Positions 53,762 to 62,520 of a stretch of 64,000 bases of DNA are shown piece after piece. Both the position numbers and the translations under genes were made by a program. The notes beneath the pieces were generated by a model. It was not told where the DNA came from. It made no database searches and saw only the letters and a list, made by a program, of their open reading frames with translations. The first letter of the stretch is position 1; every line of letters starts with the position of its first letter. Location of the stretch: contig NZ_RJPT01000003.1 in NCBI RefSeq assembly GCF_003943515.1, positions 1 through 64,000 of the forward strand, in the 5' to 3' direction. Origin of the DNA: Streptococcus cristatus (GTDB lineage: Bacteria > Bacillota > Bacilli > Lactobacillales > Streptococcaceae).

Positions 53762-54427
53762 ATGTCAATCATAGAACTAAAAGGGGTTACAAAAGAATAT
53801 GGTCAGGGACATACGCTGGTTCAAGCCCTGAAACCAACTGATTTCCAACTGGAAGCGGGGCAATTTGTAGCTATTATTGGGCCATCAGGCTCGGGTAAAA
53901 CAACTTTTCTGACCTTGCTCGGGCATTTGCAAACTCCCTCAAAAGGACAGATTCTGCTGCATGGGAAAGATACTTCCCAGCTCAAGGAAAAGGAACGTGC
54001 TGCTCTGCGTTTCAATGATTTCGGCTTTATTTTGCAGGCTTCCAATCTCATACCCTTTTTGAAAATCGAAGACCAGTTTCAGCTGATTGACCGCTTATCT
54101 AAAAAGGAAAGGACGGATCTAGACAGTCTGATTGAGCTGCTAGATCTAAAAGACACGCTTAAGCAGTATCCTAAAGAATTGTCCGGTGGGGAACGGCAGC
54201 GGGCTGCTATCGCCAGAGCGCTTTACAACAGCCCTGATATTATCTTGGCTGATGAGCCGACAGCTAGTCTGGATACAGAGCGGGCTAAGCGCGTGGTTCA
54301 TCTGCTTAAAGAAGTGACCCAGAAATTCAACAAGAGCGTGGTCATGATTACCCATGATACTCGCCTACTGGACGAGGTTGACAAGGTCTATGAAATGCAA
54401 GACGGAGTGCTGACTCAAGTCCGATAA
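53762..54427 (+). CDS. ABC transporter ATP-binding protein (HrtA/LolD-like)
   Basis: A 221-residue ATPase of the MacB/LolD/HrtA class, partner of the FtsX-like permease. It has Walker A GPSGSGKTT (about residues 41-49), Q-loop FILQASNLIPF, signature LSGGERQRAAIARAL, Walker B IILADEPTASLD, and switch His in MITHDTRLLDE. Its ATG follows the permease stop with no gap, so translation is coupled. Together they form a two-gene exporter of unknown substrate, with haem as the first candidate. Confidence 0.9.
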   Translation: MSIIELKGVTKEYGQGHTLVQALKPTDFQLEAGQFVAIIGPSGSGKTTFLTLLGHLQTPSKGQILLHGKDTSQLKEKERAALRFNDFGFILQASNLIPFLKIEDQFQLIDRLSKKERTDLDSLIELLDLKDTLKQYPKELSGGERQRAAIARALYNSPDIILADEPTASLDTERAKRVVHLLKEVTQKFNKSVVMITHDTRLLDEVDKVYEMQDGVLTQVR

Positions 54428-54512
54428 AGATGTACCCAAACAGAAAAATAGTTTGGGGCAAGGAGAGTGCCACGATTCATGATCAGGCAAATTCTCAGCT
54501 AGATTGAATAGA

Positions 54513-54557
54513 CAAACGAAACACGGTTCTATTTTTCAAGAACCGTGTTTCGTTTTC
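54513..54557. terminator. Bidirectional terminator between the exporter and mnmE units
   Basis: AACGAAACACGGTTCT and AGAACCGTGTTTCGTT form a perfect 16-bp stem with an 8-nt loop, followed by TTCTTCGTTTTTT. It serves converging transcripts. Confidence 0.93.
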
Positions 54558-54721
54558 TTCGTTTTTTGGTGATTTTCAGGATTTATTTTGGTAGTGCGGG
54601 CTTTGTGGAAAAGAACCTCCAACCAGCTACGTTGTTGGATGCGCTCTCTGATATGTCCGTGCTTTCGACTTTCTAGGTATTCGCCTAGATTTTTTGCTTT
54701 GATAAACTCTGTGATTCCCAT
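54536..54721 (-). CDS. 61-residue basic protein after mnmE, uncertain
   Basis: An ORF starting one base after the mnmE stop, with AGGAAAA (inside the end of mnmE) as ribosome site. The product is short and very basic, opening MGITEFIKAKNLGEYL and ending NHQKTKKTKHGS. I do not recognise it. The stop lies within the bidirectional terminator, so its last codons are encoded by the stem, which is unusual for a conserved gene. Translational coupling is plausible, but chance cannot be excluded. Confidence 0.45.
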   Translation of the reverse strand: MGITEFIKAKNLGEYLESRKHGHIRERIQQRSWLEVLFHKARTTKINPENHQKTKKTKHGS

Positions 54722-54722
54722 A

Positions 54723-56096
54723 TTATTTTCCTAGGCAGAATTGGCTGAAGAGCTGGGTGATGAGTTCGTCTGGTGCGGCGTCTCCAGTGATTTCACCAAG
54801 GATTTCCCAAGTACGAGTCAGATCGACTTGGAGGAGATCCACTGGCATGCCCATTTCCAGTCCCTGATTGACGGCTTGCAGGCTTTCGACAGCCTTTTCG
54901 ATGAGAGAGATGTGGCGAGCATTGGACAGATAGGTGGCGTCTTGCTCGACAATGCCAGCATTTTCAAAGAAGAGCTGATTGATCCGATCCTCGATTTTAT
55001 CGATATTTTGGTTGTGGAGGACAGAAATCTTGATAGCATCTGCCGGTAGCTGGTCTAGTTCAATCCTCTCTTCAAGGTCAGTCTTATTCAGCAGGACGAT
55101 GCGATTGCTGTCTTGGCTGATTTCAAGCAATTGTTTGTCTTGGTCAGTTAGTTGCTCGCTGGCATTGAGAACCAAGAGAACCAAGTCAGCTTCCTGTAAG
55201 GCTTTTTTAGAGCGCTCAACGCCAATCTGCTCCACAAGATCATCCGTTTCCCGAATCCCTGCGGTATCGATGAGCTTGAGTGGTACGCCGTTAATATTGA
55301 CATACTCCTCGATCACATCACGAGTGGTCCCCTCGATATCGGTCACAATGGCCTTGTCCTCGTGCAGAAGATTGTTGAGGAGGCTGGATTTACCAACATT
55401 AGGTCGACCGATGATAGCAGTGGAAATCCCTTCGCGAAGAATCTTACCGCGTCGCGCAGTTTTGAGAAGCTGTGTCAGAAGTTGCTCGAATTCAAGTGTT
55501 TTTTCACGAATGATTTCCGTCGTTGCTTCCTCAACATCGTCGTACTCAGGATAGTCGATGTTGACCTCGACCTGAGCCAGTGTGTTGAGGATTTCCTGAC
55601 GGGTGCTATTGATAAGGTCGGAAAGAGAGCCGTCCAGCTGCTTGACAGCATTGTTCATGGCTTTATCTGTCTTGGCGCGGATGATGTCCATAACGGCCTC
55701 AGCCTGAGTCAAATCTACGCGCCCATTGAGAAAGGCCCGCTTGGTAAACTCGCCAGGCTCTGCCATTCTAGCCCCTTCTCGGATAGCCAGCTGTAGGATT
55801 TCATTAGTCACCGCAATCCCGCCGTGGGTGTTGATCTCGATGATATCCTCGCGGGTGAAAGTCTTGGGAGAGCGCATAGCGCCGACCATGACCTCATCCA
55901 GAATCTCCTGATTTTGAGGGTTAACGATATGGCCGTAGTTGAGTGTGTGGCTGGCTACTTTGCTTAAATCCTTGCCTTTAAAGATTTTTTTGGCAATAGC
56001 AAAGCTGTCCGTCCCGCTTAGTCTGACGATACCGATGGCTCCTTCCCCAAGAGGGGTCGAAATCGCAGCGATGGTATCAAATTCTCGTGTTATCAT
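54723..56096 (-). CDS. mnmE: tRNA modification GTPase MnmE
   Basis: With MnmG, adds the carboxymethylaminomethyl group to wobble uridine 34 of several tRNAs. The 457 residues have the N-terminal formyl-THF-binding dimerisation domain ([22 protein letters not shown]). A helical domain holds an inserted GTPase with G1 [10 protein letters not shown]2/G3 GTTRDVIEE and [10 protein letters not shown], and G4 LNKTDL. The C-terminal tetrapeptide is CLGK, the usual C-I/L/V-GK. ATG 56096 follows AAAGGA; the in-frame extension to 56192 is not family-like. Confidence 0.96.
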   Translation of the reverse strand: MITREFDTIAAISTPLGEGAIGIVRLSGTDSFAIAKKIFKGKDLSKVASHTLNYGHIVNPQNQEILDEVMVGAMRSPKTFTREDIIEINTHGGIAVTNEILQLAIREGARMAEPGEFTKRAFLNGRVDLTQAEAVMDIIRAKTDKAMNNAVKQLDGSLSDLINSTRQEILNTLAQVEVNIDYPEYDDVEEATTEIIREKTLEFEQLLTQLLKTARRGKILREGISTAIIGRPNVGKSSLLNNLLHEDKAIVTDIEGTTRDVIEEYVNINGVPLKLIDTAGIRETDDLVEQIGVERSKKALQEADLVLLVLNASEQLTDQDKQLLEISQDSNRIVLLNKTDLEERIELDQLPADAIKISVLHNQNIDKIEDRINQLFFENAGIVEQDATYLSNARHISLIEKAVESLQAVNQGLEMGMPVDLLQVDLTRTWEILGEITGDAAPDELITQLFSQFCLGK

Positions 56097-56315
56097 GTAT
56101 ATCCTTTCTGGAAATCTATTTTGCAAGTATCCGCCCAAAATTCGTCCAAAAAGTTTTTGAGATTTGTACATCATTTTGTCCTTGCTTTGCATTAATTAAT
56201 AGGTATAATGGGAAAGTGGTAGTTAAATCCTTGTGTCTTAGTAAAATGCGACTGACGGCTAGAGTTCTTTCAAATATTGGTAGAAGATAAACAGCTGTTG
56301 GGTAGGAAATTTATT

Positions 56316-56939
56316 TTACTCTAAACCTGTTCCTATCTTGCTAGTCAGTAGGAAAGAACCGTCTTCATTTTTTGAAAAAGTTAGGATGACGGCTTGATAT
56401 TTGCTTCCTCCTGGTAAGTAGGTGATGGTTTTTAATTCAGAGCCGCTGACAGTGGAAGTGGTTTCGTCAGTTGGTTTGCCGTGGTCCCGAATGACGTCGT
56501 CGTATTTTGTTCCGCCTGCACCTCTTTTCAAAATATCGCCCTCTTTGAGTGCATCAAATTCTGCTTTTGTCCATGTAAACTTCGTACTTTCTTCTTCTTC
56601 TTTTTCTTTTTCTATTTTTCTTTCTGACGAATCAAAATAGGAACTATAAGAGTTTGTCAGAGCATCAAGTCCTTTTCCCACTTCATTGAACATACGGGAA
56701 TAGAATGATAGAGTGACCAGTGCGATGATTAAGGAGAAAAAGGAAATAACAGAGCCAATAATGGCCAAAGTTTTCGGTTTCTTTTGGTTAATAATGAGAC
56801 CGATAATAGCAAGGATAAGAGCAATAGTACCGATAAAAAAAGATAGATAATTGATGATTGGTATCCAGGAGCCAAGTAAAGCGATTGCTCCAAAGACAAT
56901 GGCTAAAATACCTAAAACTTTATTTTCTTGCTGCATCAT
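56316..56939 (-). CDS. Membrane-anchored protein with C-terminal BLIP-like (DUF3862-type) domain
   Basis: A 207-residue protein with three N-terminal membrane helices (about 8-27, 30-48, 57-80) resembling DUF4190. A charged linker with poly-Glu (about 105-118) follows, then an exposed C-terminal domain of about 90 residues. That domain reads FTWTKAEFDALKEGD, then TKYDDVIRDHGKPTDE, then VILTFSKNEDGSFLLTSK. This order (helix, 'GKP' turn, aromatic strands) looks like the BLIP-like fold of streptococcal DUF3862 proteins. GAGGAGG precedes the double ATG. The incomplete gene at 63540 has the same soluble domain. Confidence 0.75.
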   Translation of the reverse strand: MMQQENKVLGILAIVFGAIALLGSWIPIINYLSFFIGTIALILAIIGLIINQKKPKTLAIIGSVISFFSLIIALVTLSFYSRMFNEVGKGLDALTNSYSSYFDSSERKIEKEKEEEESTKFTWTKAEFDALKEGDILKRGAGGTKYDDVIRDHGKPTDETTSTVSGSELKTITYLPGGSKYQAVILTFSKNEDGSFLLTSKIGTGLE

Positions 56940-57130
56940 AACAACCTCCTCAGATTTTCTATGGTTTACTACTTGAAATATGTATTTCTTTTAGTAATTT
57001 GCCTATCTTCATTGTAGCGTAAAATAGAACTAGGAGCAAGATTTTAAGGAGATTTTCGTGAAATGGAGCACTGTTAAAATGCGATGAACCGTTTAAAGAG
57101 CTGAAAACACTTTCAAATTTCAAAGAATTG

Positions 57131-57139
57131 TGATATACT
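57131..57139 (+). promoter_or_regulatory. Extended -10 promoter of the rpiA-deoB operon
   Basis: TGATATACT, extended -10, with no good -35; GAGGAGG follows before the rpiA ATG. Confidence 0.6.
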
Positions 57140-57165
57140 AAACATAGTTGATTTGAGGAGGTGCT

Positions 57166-57843
57166 ATGGAAACTCTAAAGAAACTAGCAGGCACTAAGGC
57201 TGCTGAATTTGTCGAAGACGGGATGGTGGTCGGTCTGGGAACAGGTTCGACTGCTTACTATTTTGTCGAGGAAATTGGTCGACGTATCAAAGAGGAAGGC
57301 TTGCAGATTACTGCAGTCACCACCTCTAGCGTGACTAGCAAGCAAGCAGAAGGCTTGGGCATTCCGCTGAAATCCATTGATGAAGTGGATCAGGTCGATG
57401 TGACCGTTGATGGAGCTGATGAAGTGGATCCTCAGTTCAACGGCATCAAAGGCGGAGGCGGGGCTCTGTTGATGGAGAAAGTTGTCGCGACACCTTCCAA
57501 GGACTACATCTGGGTGGTCGATGAGAGCAAATTGGTTCAAAAGCTAGGTGCTTTCAAGCTACCAGTCGAAGTAGTGCAATATGGTGCGGAGCAAGTTTTC
57601 CGTCGCTTTGCTCAAGCAGGCTACAAGCCAAGTTTCCGTGAAAAAAATGGCCAACGTTTTATCACGGATATGCAGAACTTCATTATTGATCTAGATCTAG
57701 GTGTAATCGAAAATCCCGTCGAATTTGGCCGAGAATTAGATCATATCGTGGGCGTTGTTGAGCACGGCCTTTTCACCAAAATGGTCAACAAGGTGATCGT
57801 CGCTGGTCAAGGTGGCGTAAACATTTTAGAAGCAAATAACTAG
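57166..57843 (+). CDS. rpiA: Ribose-5-phosphate isomerase A
   Basis: Interconverts ribose-5-phosphate and ribulose-5-phosphate. The 225 residues show the phosphate loop [16 protein letters not shown], the catalytic-site [24 protein letters not shown] and VDESKLV. GAGGAGG lies just before the ATG. First gene of the salvage operon; with deoB 13 bp downstream it channels ribose from nucleosides into the pentose phosphate pathway. Confidence 0.96.
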   Translation: METLKKLAGTKAAEFVEDGMVVGLGTGSTAYYFVEEIGRRIKEEGLQITAVTTSSVTSKQAEGLGIPLKSIDEVDQVDVTVDGADEVDPQFNGIKGGGGALLMEKVVATPSKDYIWVVDESKLVQKLGAFKLPVEVVQYGAEQVFRRFAQAGYKPSFREKNGQRFITDMQNFIIDLDLGVIENPVEFGRELDHIVGVVEHGLFTKMVNKVIVAGQGGVNILEANN

Positions 57844-57856
57844 AAAAGAGGTTTTC

Positions 57857-59068
57857 ATGTCAAAATTTAATCGTATTCACTTAGTTGTTATGGACTCAGT
57901 CGGCATTGGGGCAGCACCAGATGCTAACAATTTTGTTAATGCAGGGGTGCCAGATGGAGCTTCCGATACGCTGGGACATATTTCCAAAGCAGTCGGCCTA
58001 GACGTGCCAAATATGGCTAAGCTGGGCTTGGGCAATATCGAGCGTGAGCAAGCCTTGAAAACTGTACCAGCTGAGGAAAATCCAAGTGGTTACTATACTA
58101 AATTAGAAGAAGTTTCTTTAGGTAAAGACACGATGACAGGCCACTGGGAAATCATGGGTCTGAATATTACTGAGCCTTTTGATACTTTCTGGAATGGCTT
58201 CCCAGAGGAAATCTTGACTAAAATTGAAGAATTTTCTGGTCGCAAAGTTATTCGTGAGGCGAACAAACCTTATTCTGGCACGGCAGTTATTGACGACTTC
58301 GGGCCTCGTCAGATGGAAACTGGCGAATTGATTATCTATACTTCTGCAGATCCAGTTCTTCAAATTGCGGCCCACGAAGAAGTGATTCCTTTGGAAGAGC
58401 TCTATCGTATCTGTGAATTCGCCCGCTCTATTACCTTGGAACGCCCTGCGCTTCTAGGACGGATCATCGCTCGCCCTTATGTAGGTGAGCCAGGCAACTT
58501 CACTCGTACAGCCAATCGCCATGACTATGCAGTTTCTCCATTTGAACCAACTGTTTTGGACAAGCTCAATGAAGCCGGCATTGATACTTATTCAGTTGGT
58601 AAGATTAACGACATCTTCAACGGTGCTGGTATCAACCACGACATGGGTCACAACCAATCCAATAATCATGGAGTGGACAATCTAGTCAAGGCTATCCAGT
58701 CTGAGGACTTCAAGTACGGTTTCTCATTTACCAACTTGGTAGACTTTGATGCTCTTTATGGTCACCGTCGTGACCCGCATGGCTACCGTGATTGTCTGCA
58801 GGAGTTTGACGCTCGCTTGCCAGAAATCATTGAAAACATGCGTGAAGATGATTTGCTCATGATTACCGCTGACCATGGTAATGACCCGACCTATGCTGGA
58901 ACTGACCACACTCGTGAGTACATTCCGCTCTTGGTCTTTGGTAAATCCCTCAAGGGGAATGGTCACTTGCCTGTCGGACATTTTGCGGACATTTCAGCAA
59001 CCATCGCTGACAACTTCGGTGTGGATAAGGCCATGATTGGTGAAAGCTTCTTGGACAAATTGGTATAA
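57857..59068 (+). CDS. deoB: Phosphopentomutase
   Basis: Manganese enzyme of the alkaline phosphatase superfamily converting (deoxy)ribose-1-phosphate to the 5-phosphate. The 403 residues begin [16 protein letters not shown] with the first metal Asp. They include the catalytic Thr region [20 protein letters not shown], and the metal ligands in [27 protein letters not shown] precedes the ATG. It connects the phosphorylases downstream with rpiA upstream. Confidence 0.97.
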   Translation: MSKFNRIHLVVMDSVGIGAAPDANNFVNAGVPDGASDTLGHISKAVGLDVPNMAKLGLGNIEREQALKTVPAEENPSGYYTKLEEVSLGKDTMTGHWEIMGLNITEPFDTFWNGFPEEILTKIEEFSGRKVIREANKPYSGTAVIDDFGPRQMETGELIIYTSADPVLQIAAHEEVIPLEELYRICEFARSITLERPALLGRIIARPYVGEPGNFTRTANRHDYAVSPFEPTVLDKLNEAGIDTYSVGKINDIFNGAGINHDMGHNQSNNHGVDNLVKAIQSEDFKYGFSFTNLVDFDALYGHRRDPHGYRDCLQEFDARLPEIIENMREDDLLMITADHGNDPTYAGTDHTREYIPLLVFGKSLKGNGHLPVGHFADISATIADNFGVDKAMIGESFLDKLV

Positions 59069-59093
59069 GCATAGAGAGTGAGGGAAATATTTT

Positions 59094-59906
59094 ATGACAA
59101 CATTATCTGAGAAAATCAAAGCAACGGCAGCCTTCCTGAAAGAAAAAGGCATGACGGAACCTGAGTTTGGTCTGATTTTGGGATCTGGTTTGGGAGAGTT
59201 GGCTTCTGAAATTGAAAATGCCGTTAGTCTTGACTATGCGGACATTCCAAACTGGGGCCGCTCAACTGTCGTTGGGCATGCTGGTAAATTAGTCTATGGA
59301 GATTTGGCAGGGCGCAAAGTATTGGCACTGCAAGGTCGTTTCCATTTCTACGAAGGAAATCCTCTCGAAGTTGTCACTTTCCCGGTGCGCGTGATAAAGG
59401 CTCTTGGTGCGACAGGTGTTATTGTGACAAATGCTGCCGGTGGTATTGGATATGGTCCTGGTACGCTTATGGCGATTACTGACCACATCAATATGACGGG
59501 TCAAAATCCTTTGATTGGTGAAAACTTGGATGAATTTGGCCCACGTTTCCCTGATATGTCTAAATCTTACACTCCAGAATACCGTGCAACTGCTCATCAA
59601 GTCGCTGATAAGCTTGGTATTAAGCTGGATGATGGTGTCTATATCGGTGTTACCGGTCCAACTTACGAAACGCCAGCAGAAATCCGTGCTTATAAGACAC
59701 TCGGAGCAGATGCAGTTGGCATGTCTACTGTTCCTGAAGTTATTGTGGCAGCCCACTCAGGCTTGAAAGTTCTCGGTATTTCATGTATTACTAACCATGC
59801 TGCTGGTTTCCAAGAAGAACTCAACCATGAGGAAGTTGTGGAAGTAACAGAACGTGTCAAAGGTGATTTCAAACGACTACTTAAAGCGATTCTTGCTGAA
59901 TTGTAA
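59094..59906 (+). CDS. punA: Purine nucleoside phosphorylase, inosine/guanosine-specific
   Basis: Trimeric-type phosphorylase (PNP class, about 270 residues) splitting inosine and guanosine to base and ribose-1-phosphate. It shows GLILGSGLGELASEI (phosphate loop), GRFHFYEG with the conserved His, VTNAAGGIG, and GPTYETPAEIRAYKTLGADAVGMSTVPE with the purine-site Glu and Met. AGTGAGGG precedes the ATG. It belongs to a different fold subfamily class (trimeric) from the later deoD (hexameric), so the two together broaden the purine substrate range. Confidence 0.95.
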   Translation: MTTLSEKIKATAAFLKEKGMTEPEFGLILGSGLGELASEIENAVSLDYADIPNWGRSTVVGHAGKLVYGDLAGRKVLALQGRFHFYEGNPLEVVTFPVRVIKALGATGVIVTNAAGGIGYGPGTLMAITDHINMTGQNPLIGENLDEFGPRFPDMSKSYTPEYRATAHQVADKLGIKLDDGVYIGVTGPTYETPAEIRAYKTLGADAVGMSTVPEVIVAAHSGLKVLGISCITNHAAGFQEELNHEEVVEVTERVKGDFKRLLKAILAEL

Positions 59907-59928
59907 GAAAATAAAACATTAAACGAAA

Positions 59929-60261
59929 GAAAGGTAGAGCGTGTGTTTTGATGTGAACACGAGCGGGAAACTTTTCTAAAAACACAGAAAGGAAGGGCGT
60001 CTGAGTTTAAATTGAACTCGGGCTAGAGGCTTTGTAAAAAAGATAAATCCTCCTAGATGCCTTGCATCTTTGTCGGATTTCCTATTTTTGCTTGGTTCTC
60101 TATCGCTATCCTGAATCTTAAAAAAAGAAAGGTAGAGCGTGTGTTCAAATTTGAACACGAGCGGAAAACTCGGAAAATAGATAATCTGACTGAGAAATCA
60201 GGATTTCTCGTCAGATTCCTAATTTTCAGTCGTTTTCTTGTCGCTCTTTGTATCATAAATT
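59929..60261 (+). repeat. 140-bp tandem repeat with conserved hairpins upstream of deoD
   Basis: The punA-deoD spacer holds a core of GAAAGGTAGAGCG followed by a palindrome (GTGTTCAAATTTGAACAC and variants) at 59929-59971, 59987-60035 and 60127-60169. The second and third cores start two units of 140 bp. Each unit also has a second hairpin (AGATG/GCATCT, or TCTGAC/GTCAGA with inner GAGAAA/TTTCTC) and a shared TTCCTA-TTTT...TCGCT segment. The first core is a 58-bp partial copy. No accepted gene lies here. Confidence 0.8.
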
Positions 60262-60969
60262 ATGTCTATCCATATTGCTGCTAAACAAGGTGAGATTGCT
60301 GATAAAATTCTCTTGCCGGGTGATCCGCTTCGTGCTAAGTTTATTGCGGAAAATTTCCTAGAAGATGCCGTTTGCTTTAACGAAGTGCGGAACATGTTTG
60401 GCTACACTGGTACTTACAAGGGTCAGCGGGTTTCTGTTATGGGAACGGGCATGGGAATGCCGTCAATCTCTATCTATGCGCGTGAGTTGATTGTGGACTA
60501 CGGTGTGAAAAAGCTGATTCGTGTGGGAACGGCTGGTTCCCTCAATGCAGATGTTCACGTTCGTGAATTGGTCTTGGCACAGGCTGCTGCGACCAACTCA
60601 AACATTATCCGCAATGACTGGCCTCAGTATGATTTTCCGCAAATTGCCAGCTTTGACCTGCTGGACAAGGCTTATCATATCGCCAAAGACTTGGGCATGA
60701 CGACCCATGTCGGAAATGTCTTGTCGTCAGATGTTTTCTATTCCAACTATTTTGAGAAAAATATCGAGCTGGGTAAATGGGGCGTGAAAGCTGTTGAAAT
60801 GGAAGCTGCAGCCCTTTACTATCTGGCTGCCCAGCACCAAGTAGATGCGCTAGCTATCATGACCATTTCTGATAGCTTGGTCAATCCTGACGAAGATACG
60901 ACAGCAGAGGAACGCCAAAACACCTTCACCGATATGATGAAGGTTGGTTTGGAAACTTTGATTGATTAA
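60262..60969 (+). CDS. deoD: Purine-nucleoside phosphorylase DeoD-type
   Basis: Hexameric phosphorylase with broad purine specificity, including adenosine. The 235 residues begin with the substrate-site His ([25 protein letters not shown]). They have [28 protein letters not shown], and the ribose-binding [12 protein letters not shown], then ISDSLV with the general-acid Asp. ATG 60262 is near the end of the repeat region and has only a weak ribosome site, so expression may depend on the upstream structure. It is 2 bp from the HEPN-like gene. Confidence 0.95.
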   Translation: MSIHIAAKQGEIADKILLPGDPLRAKFIAENFLEDAVCFNEVRNMFGYTGTYKGQRVSVMGTGMGMPSISIYARELIVDYGVKKLIRVGTAGSLNADVHVRELVLAQAAATNSNIIRNDWPQYDFPQIASFDLLDKAYHIAKDLGMTTHVGNVLSSDVFYSNYFEKNIELGKWGVKAVEMEAAALYYLAAQHQVDALAIMTISDSLVNPDEDTTAEERQNTFTDMMKVGLETLID

Positions 60970-60971
60970 GC

Positions 60972-61748
60972 ATGAATCTAGATTTAAAAGAGGAAATTCT
61001 CTTTGCGATTTCCCGTTATGACTATGCTTATGCCTATAAACTGGCGCAACAGTTGATGAGCGGCTCACCAGTTTTGACAAAATTGTTGCATATTCTGGCA
61101 GAGCGAAGAGAGCTCAATATTCTGCCAGCCATGGATGAAGAGTTGAAGACTGCCTTGCAGACGCAAAGCGGTTTTCAGCTTTTTTGTCATACCGATTTGG
61201 CTGATGAACAGCTGGCTAACTATCTCTATGATTTGGAAGCCAAGCTGCGCAATGAGCAGATTATTGATTTCGTTCGAGCGGTTAGCCCAGCGATTTATCG
61301 GATTTTCATGCGCTTGATCAAGCTGGAAATTCCTGATATTGAGCACTTTATCCATAATTCTCGTGAAGCCAGCTATGACCGCTGGAAGTTTGAACGGATG
61401 CGGGAGTCGGATTATGCTGTCTTGCAGGTCTTTCATGCGGAAAGCACGGTCAATTCATCCAGTCTGACAGAGTTGATTTTGCATTTGGATCTGCCAGAGT
61501 CTGTCAAGGAAGAGGTCAGACAGTTGCGGGAATTGGAGAAGTCAGTCCGAAATCCGCTGGCTCATCTGATTAAGCCCTTTGATGAGGCAGAATTATATCG
61601 GACAACGGGCTTTTCATCCCAGCATTTTATGGAGATTTTGGTGGACTTGGCACGTTTCACAGGTATTGTCTACGATCGGGAACATTTTTATTTTGATGAG
61701 GCAAACCGCTTGGTTAGAGCTTTATTGATAGGAGAGGAAAATGGATAA
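60972..61748 (+). CDS. Stand-alone Csm6-type HEPN-like protein, probable ribonuclease
   Basis: A 258-residue, mostly helical protein without signal peptide or membrane segment, usually called hypothetical. R193-N-P-L-A-H198 fits the HEPN ribonuclease motif R-x4-6-H. The surrounding pattern resembles the C-terminal HEPN domain of Csm6: YDYAYAYKLAQQL near the start, YLYDLEAKLRNEQIIDFVRAVSP mid-protein split here as YLYDLEAKL and IIDFVRAVSP, and FDEANRLVRALL at the end. The N-terminal CARF domain that senses cyclic oligoadenylate in Csm6 is absent. The gene starts 2 bp after deoD and overlaps the sirtuin gene by 8 bp. Motif and topology are seen; RNase activity is inferred. Confidence 0.68.
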   Translation: MNLDLKEEILFAISRYDYAYAYKLAQQLMSGSPVLTKLLHILAERRELNILPAMDEELKTALQTQSGFQLFCHTDLADEQLANYLYDLEAKLRNEQIIDFVRAVSPAIYRIFMRLIKLEIPDIEHFIHNSREASYDRWKFERMRESDYAVLQVFHAESTVNSSSLTELILHLDLPESVKEEVRQLRELEKSVRNPLAHLIKPFDEAELYRTTGFSSQHFMEILVDLARFTGIVYDREHFYFDEANRLVRALLIGEENG

Positions 61749-62472
61749 AATACAGCAGTTGCAAGACATGATTGACCAAAGTCAGAATATCGTCTTTTTC
61801 GGCGGGGCGGGTGTCTCGACTGAGTCTAATATCCCTGACTTTCGCAGTTCGGATGGGATTTACAGTGTTAAGCTGGGGCGGCATTTTACGGCAGAGCAGC
61901 TGGTTTCGCATACTATGTTTGAGCGCTATCCGCAGGAGTTTTTCGACTTTTACAAGAAATACCTGCTCTATCCAGATGCCAAGCCCAATGCGGCTCACGC
62001 CTATCTGGCTCATCTGGAGAAGACCGGCAAGCTCAAGGCTGTAGTGACGCAAAATATTGATAGCCTGCACGAAATGGCTGGTTCAAAAAATGTCCTCAAG
62101 TTGCACGGCAGTGCGGATAGAAATTTCTGTCTAGATTGTCAGCGATTTTACGATTTGGAGGCATTTCTAGCTCTACCTGGAACGGTGCCCTACTGCCCTG
62201 ACTGCGGCGGCATGATCAAGCCTGATGTGACCCTCTATGAAGAGTCTTTGGATATGGAGACTTTCCAGCAAGCTGCGCAGGCCATTCATCAAGCCGACCT
62301 GCTCATCATCGGGGGCACCTCCTTGGTGGTCTATCCCGCAGCCAGTCTCATCCAGTACTTTGCTGGCAAGCATCTGGTCGTTATCAACAAGACCAGCATT
62401 CCACAGGATAAGCAAGCTGACCTCGTCATCGAAGGCAAGATAGGGGAAGTTTTGGAGAAATTACGACAATAA
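61741..62472 (+). CDS. NAD-dependent protein deacylase (SIR2 family)
   Basis: Sirtuin that removes acyl groups from lysines using NAD, releasing nicotinamide and O-acyl-ADP-ribose. The 243 residues carry every class hallmark: FFGGAGVSTESNIPDFRS, TQNIDSLHEMAG, the catalytic His in KLHGS, a four-cysteine zinc site (CLDC and CPDC, about 124-156), and IIGGTSLVVYPA. This is the canonical enzyme, not the degenerate SIR2 domain of anti-phage NADases. Its ATG lies inside the end of the HEPN gene (8-bp overlap) behind GAGAGGAAA. A terminator follows. Confidence 0.94.
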   Translation: MDKIQQLQDMIDQSQNIVFFGGAGVSTESNIPDFRSSDGIYSVKLGRHFTAEQLVSHTMFERYPQEFFDFYKKYLLYPDAKPNAAHAYLAHLEKTGKLKAVVTQNIDSLHEMAGSKNVLKLHGSADRNFCLDCQRFYDLEAFLALPGTVPYCPDCGGMIKPDVTLYEESLDMETFQQAAQAIHQADLLIIGGTSLVVYPAASLIQYFAGKHLVVINKTSIPQDKQADLVIEGKIGEVLEKLRQ

Positions 62473-62476
62473 AAAG

Positions 62477-62518
62477 AACACCTGATGTGAGCACTGGATG
62501 CTTGTTTCAGGTGTTTTA
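62477..62518. terminator. Terminator between the sirtuin and LysR genes
   Basis: AACACCTGA and TCAGGTGTT form a perfect 9-bp stem; A5G precedes and TTTACTTT follows. Shared by converging transcripts. Confidence 0.85.
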
Positions 62519-62520
62519 CT

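Noticed and set aside
54979..55554. 191-codon plus-strand ORF inside mnmE
   Set aside because: Antisense to the GTPase domain. The Ser/Arg/Leu-rich product is typical of a shadow frame.
60053..60284. Overlapping ORFs of 60-75 codons on both strands in the punA-deoD spacer
   Set aside because: They arise from the tandem repeat, run into deoD or lack ribosome sites, and differ between repeat copies. Treated as non-coding.
60972..61748. HEPN protein as the toxin of a HEPN-MNT toxin-antitoxin pair
   Set aside because: No nucleotidyltransferase (MNT) gene is adjacent, and the protein is far longer than usual HEPN toxins.
61741..62472. SIR2 gene as part of a Thoeris- or DSR-type anti-phage system
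   Set aside because: The protein is a full canonical zinc-containing deacylase, not the degenerate NADase SIR2 domain. No TIR, ThsB-like or other defence partner is present. Only the HEPN link is kept as a hypothesis.
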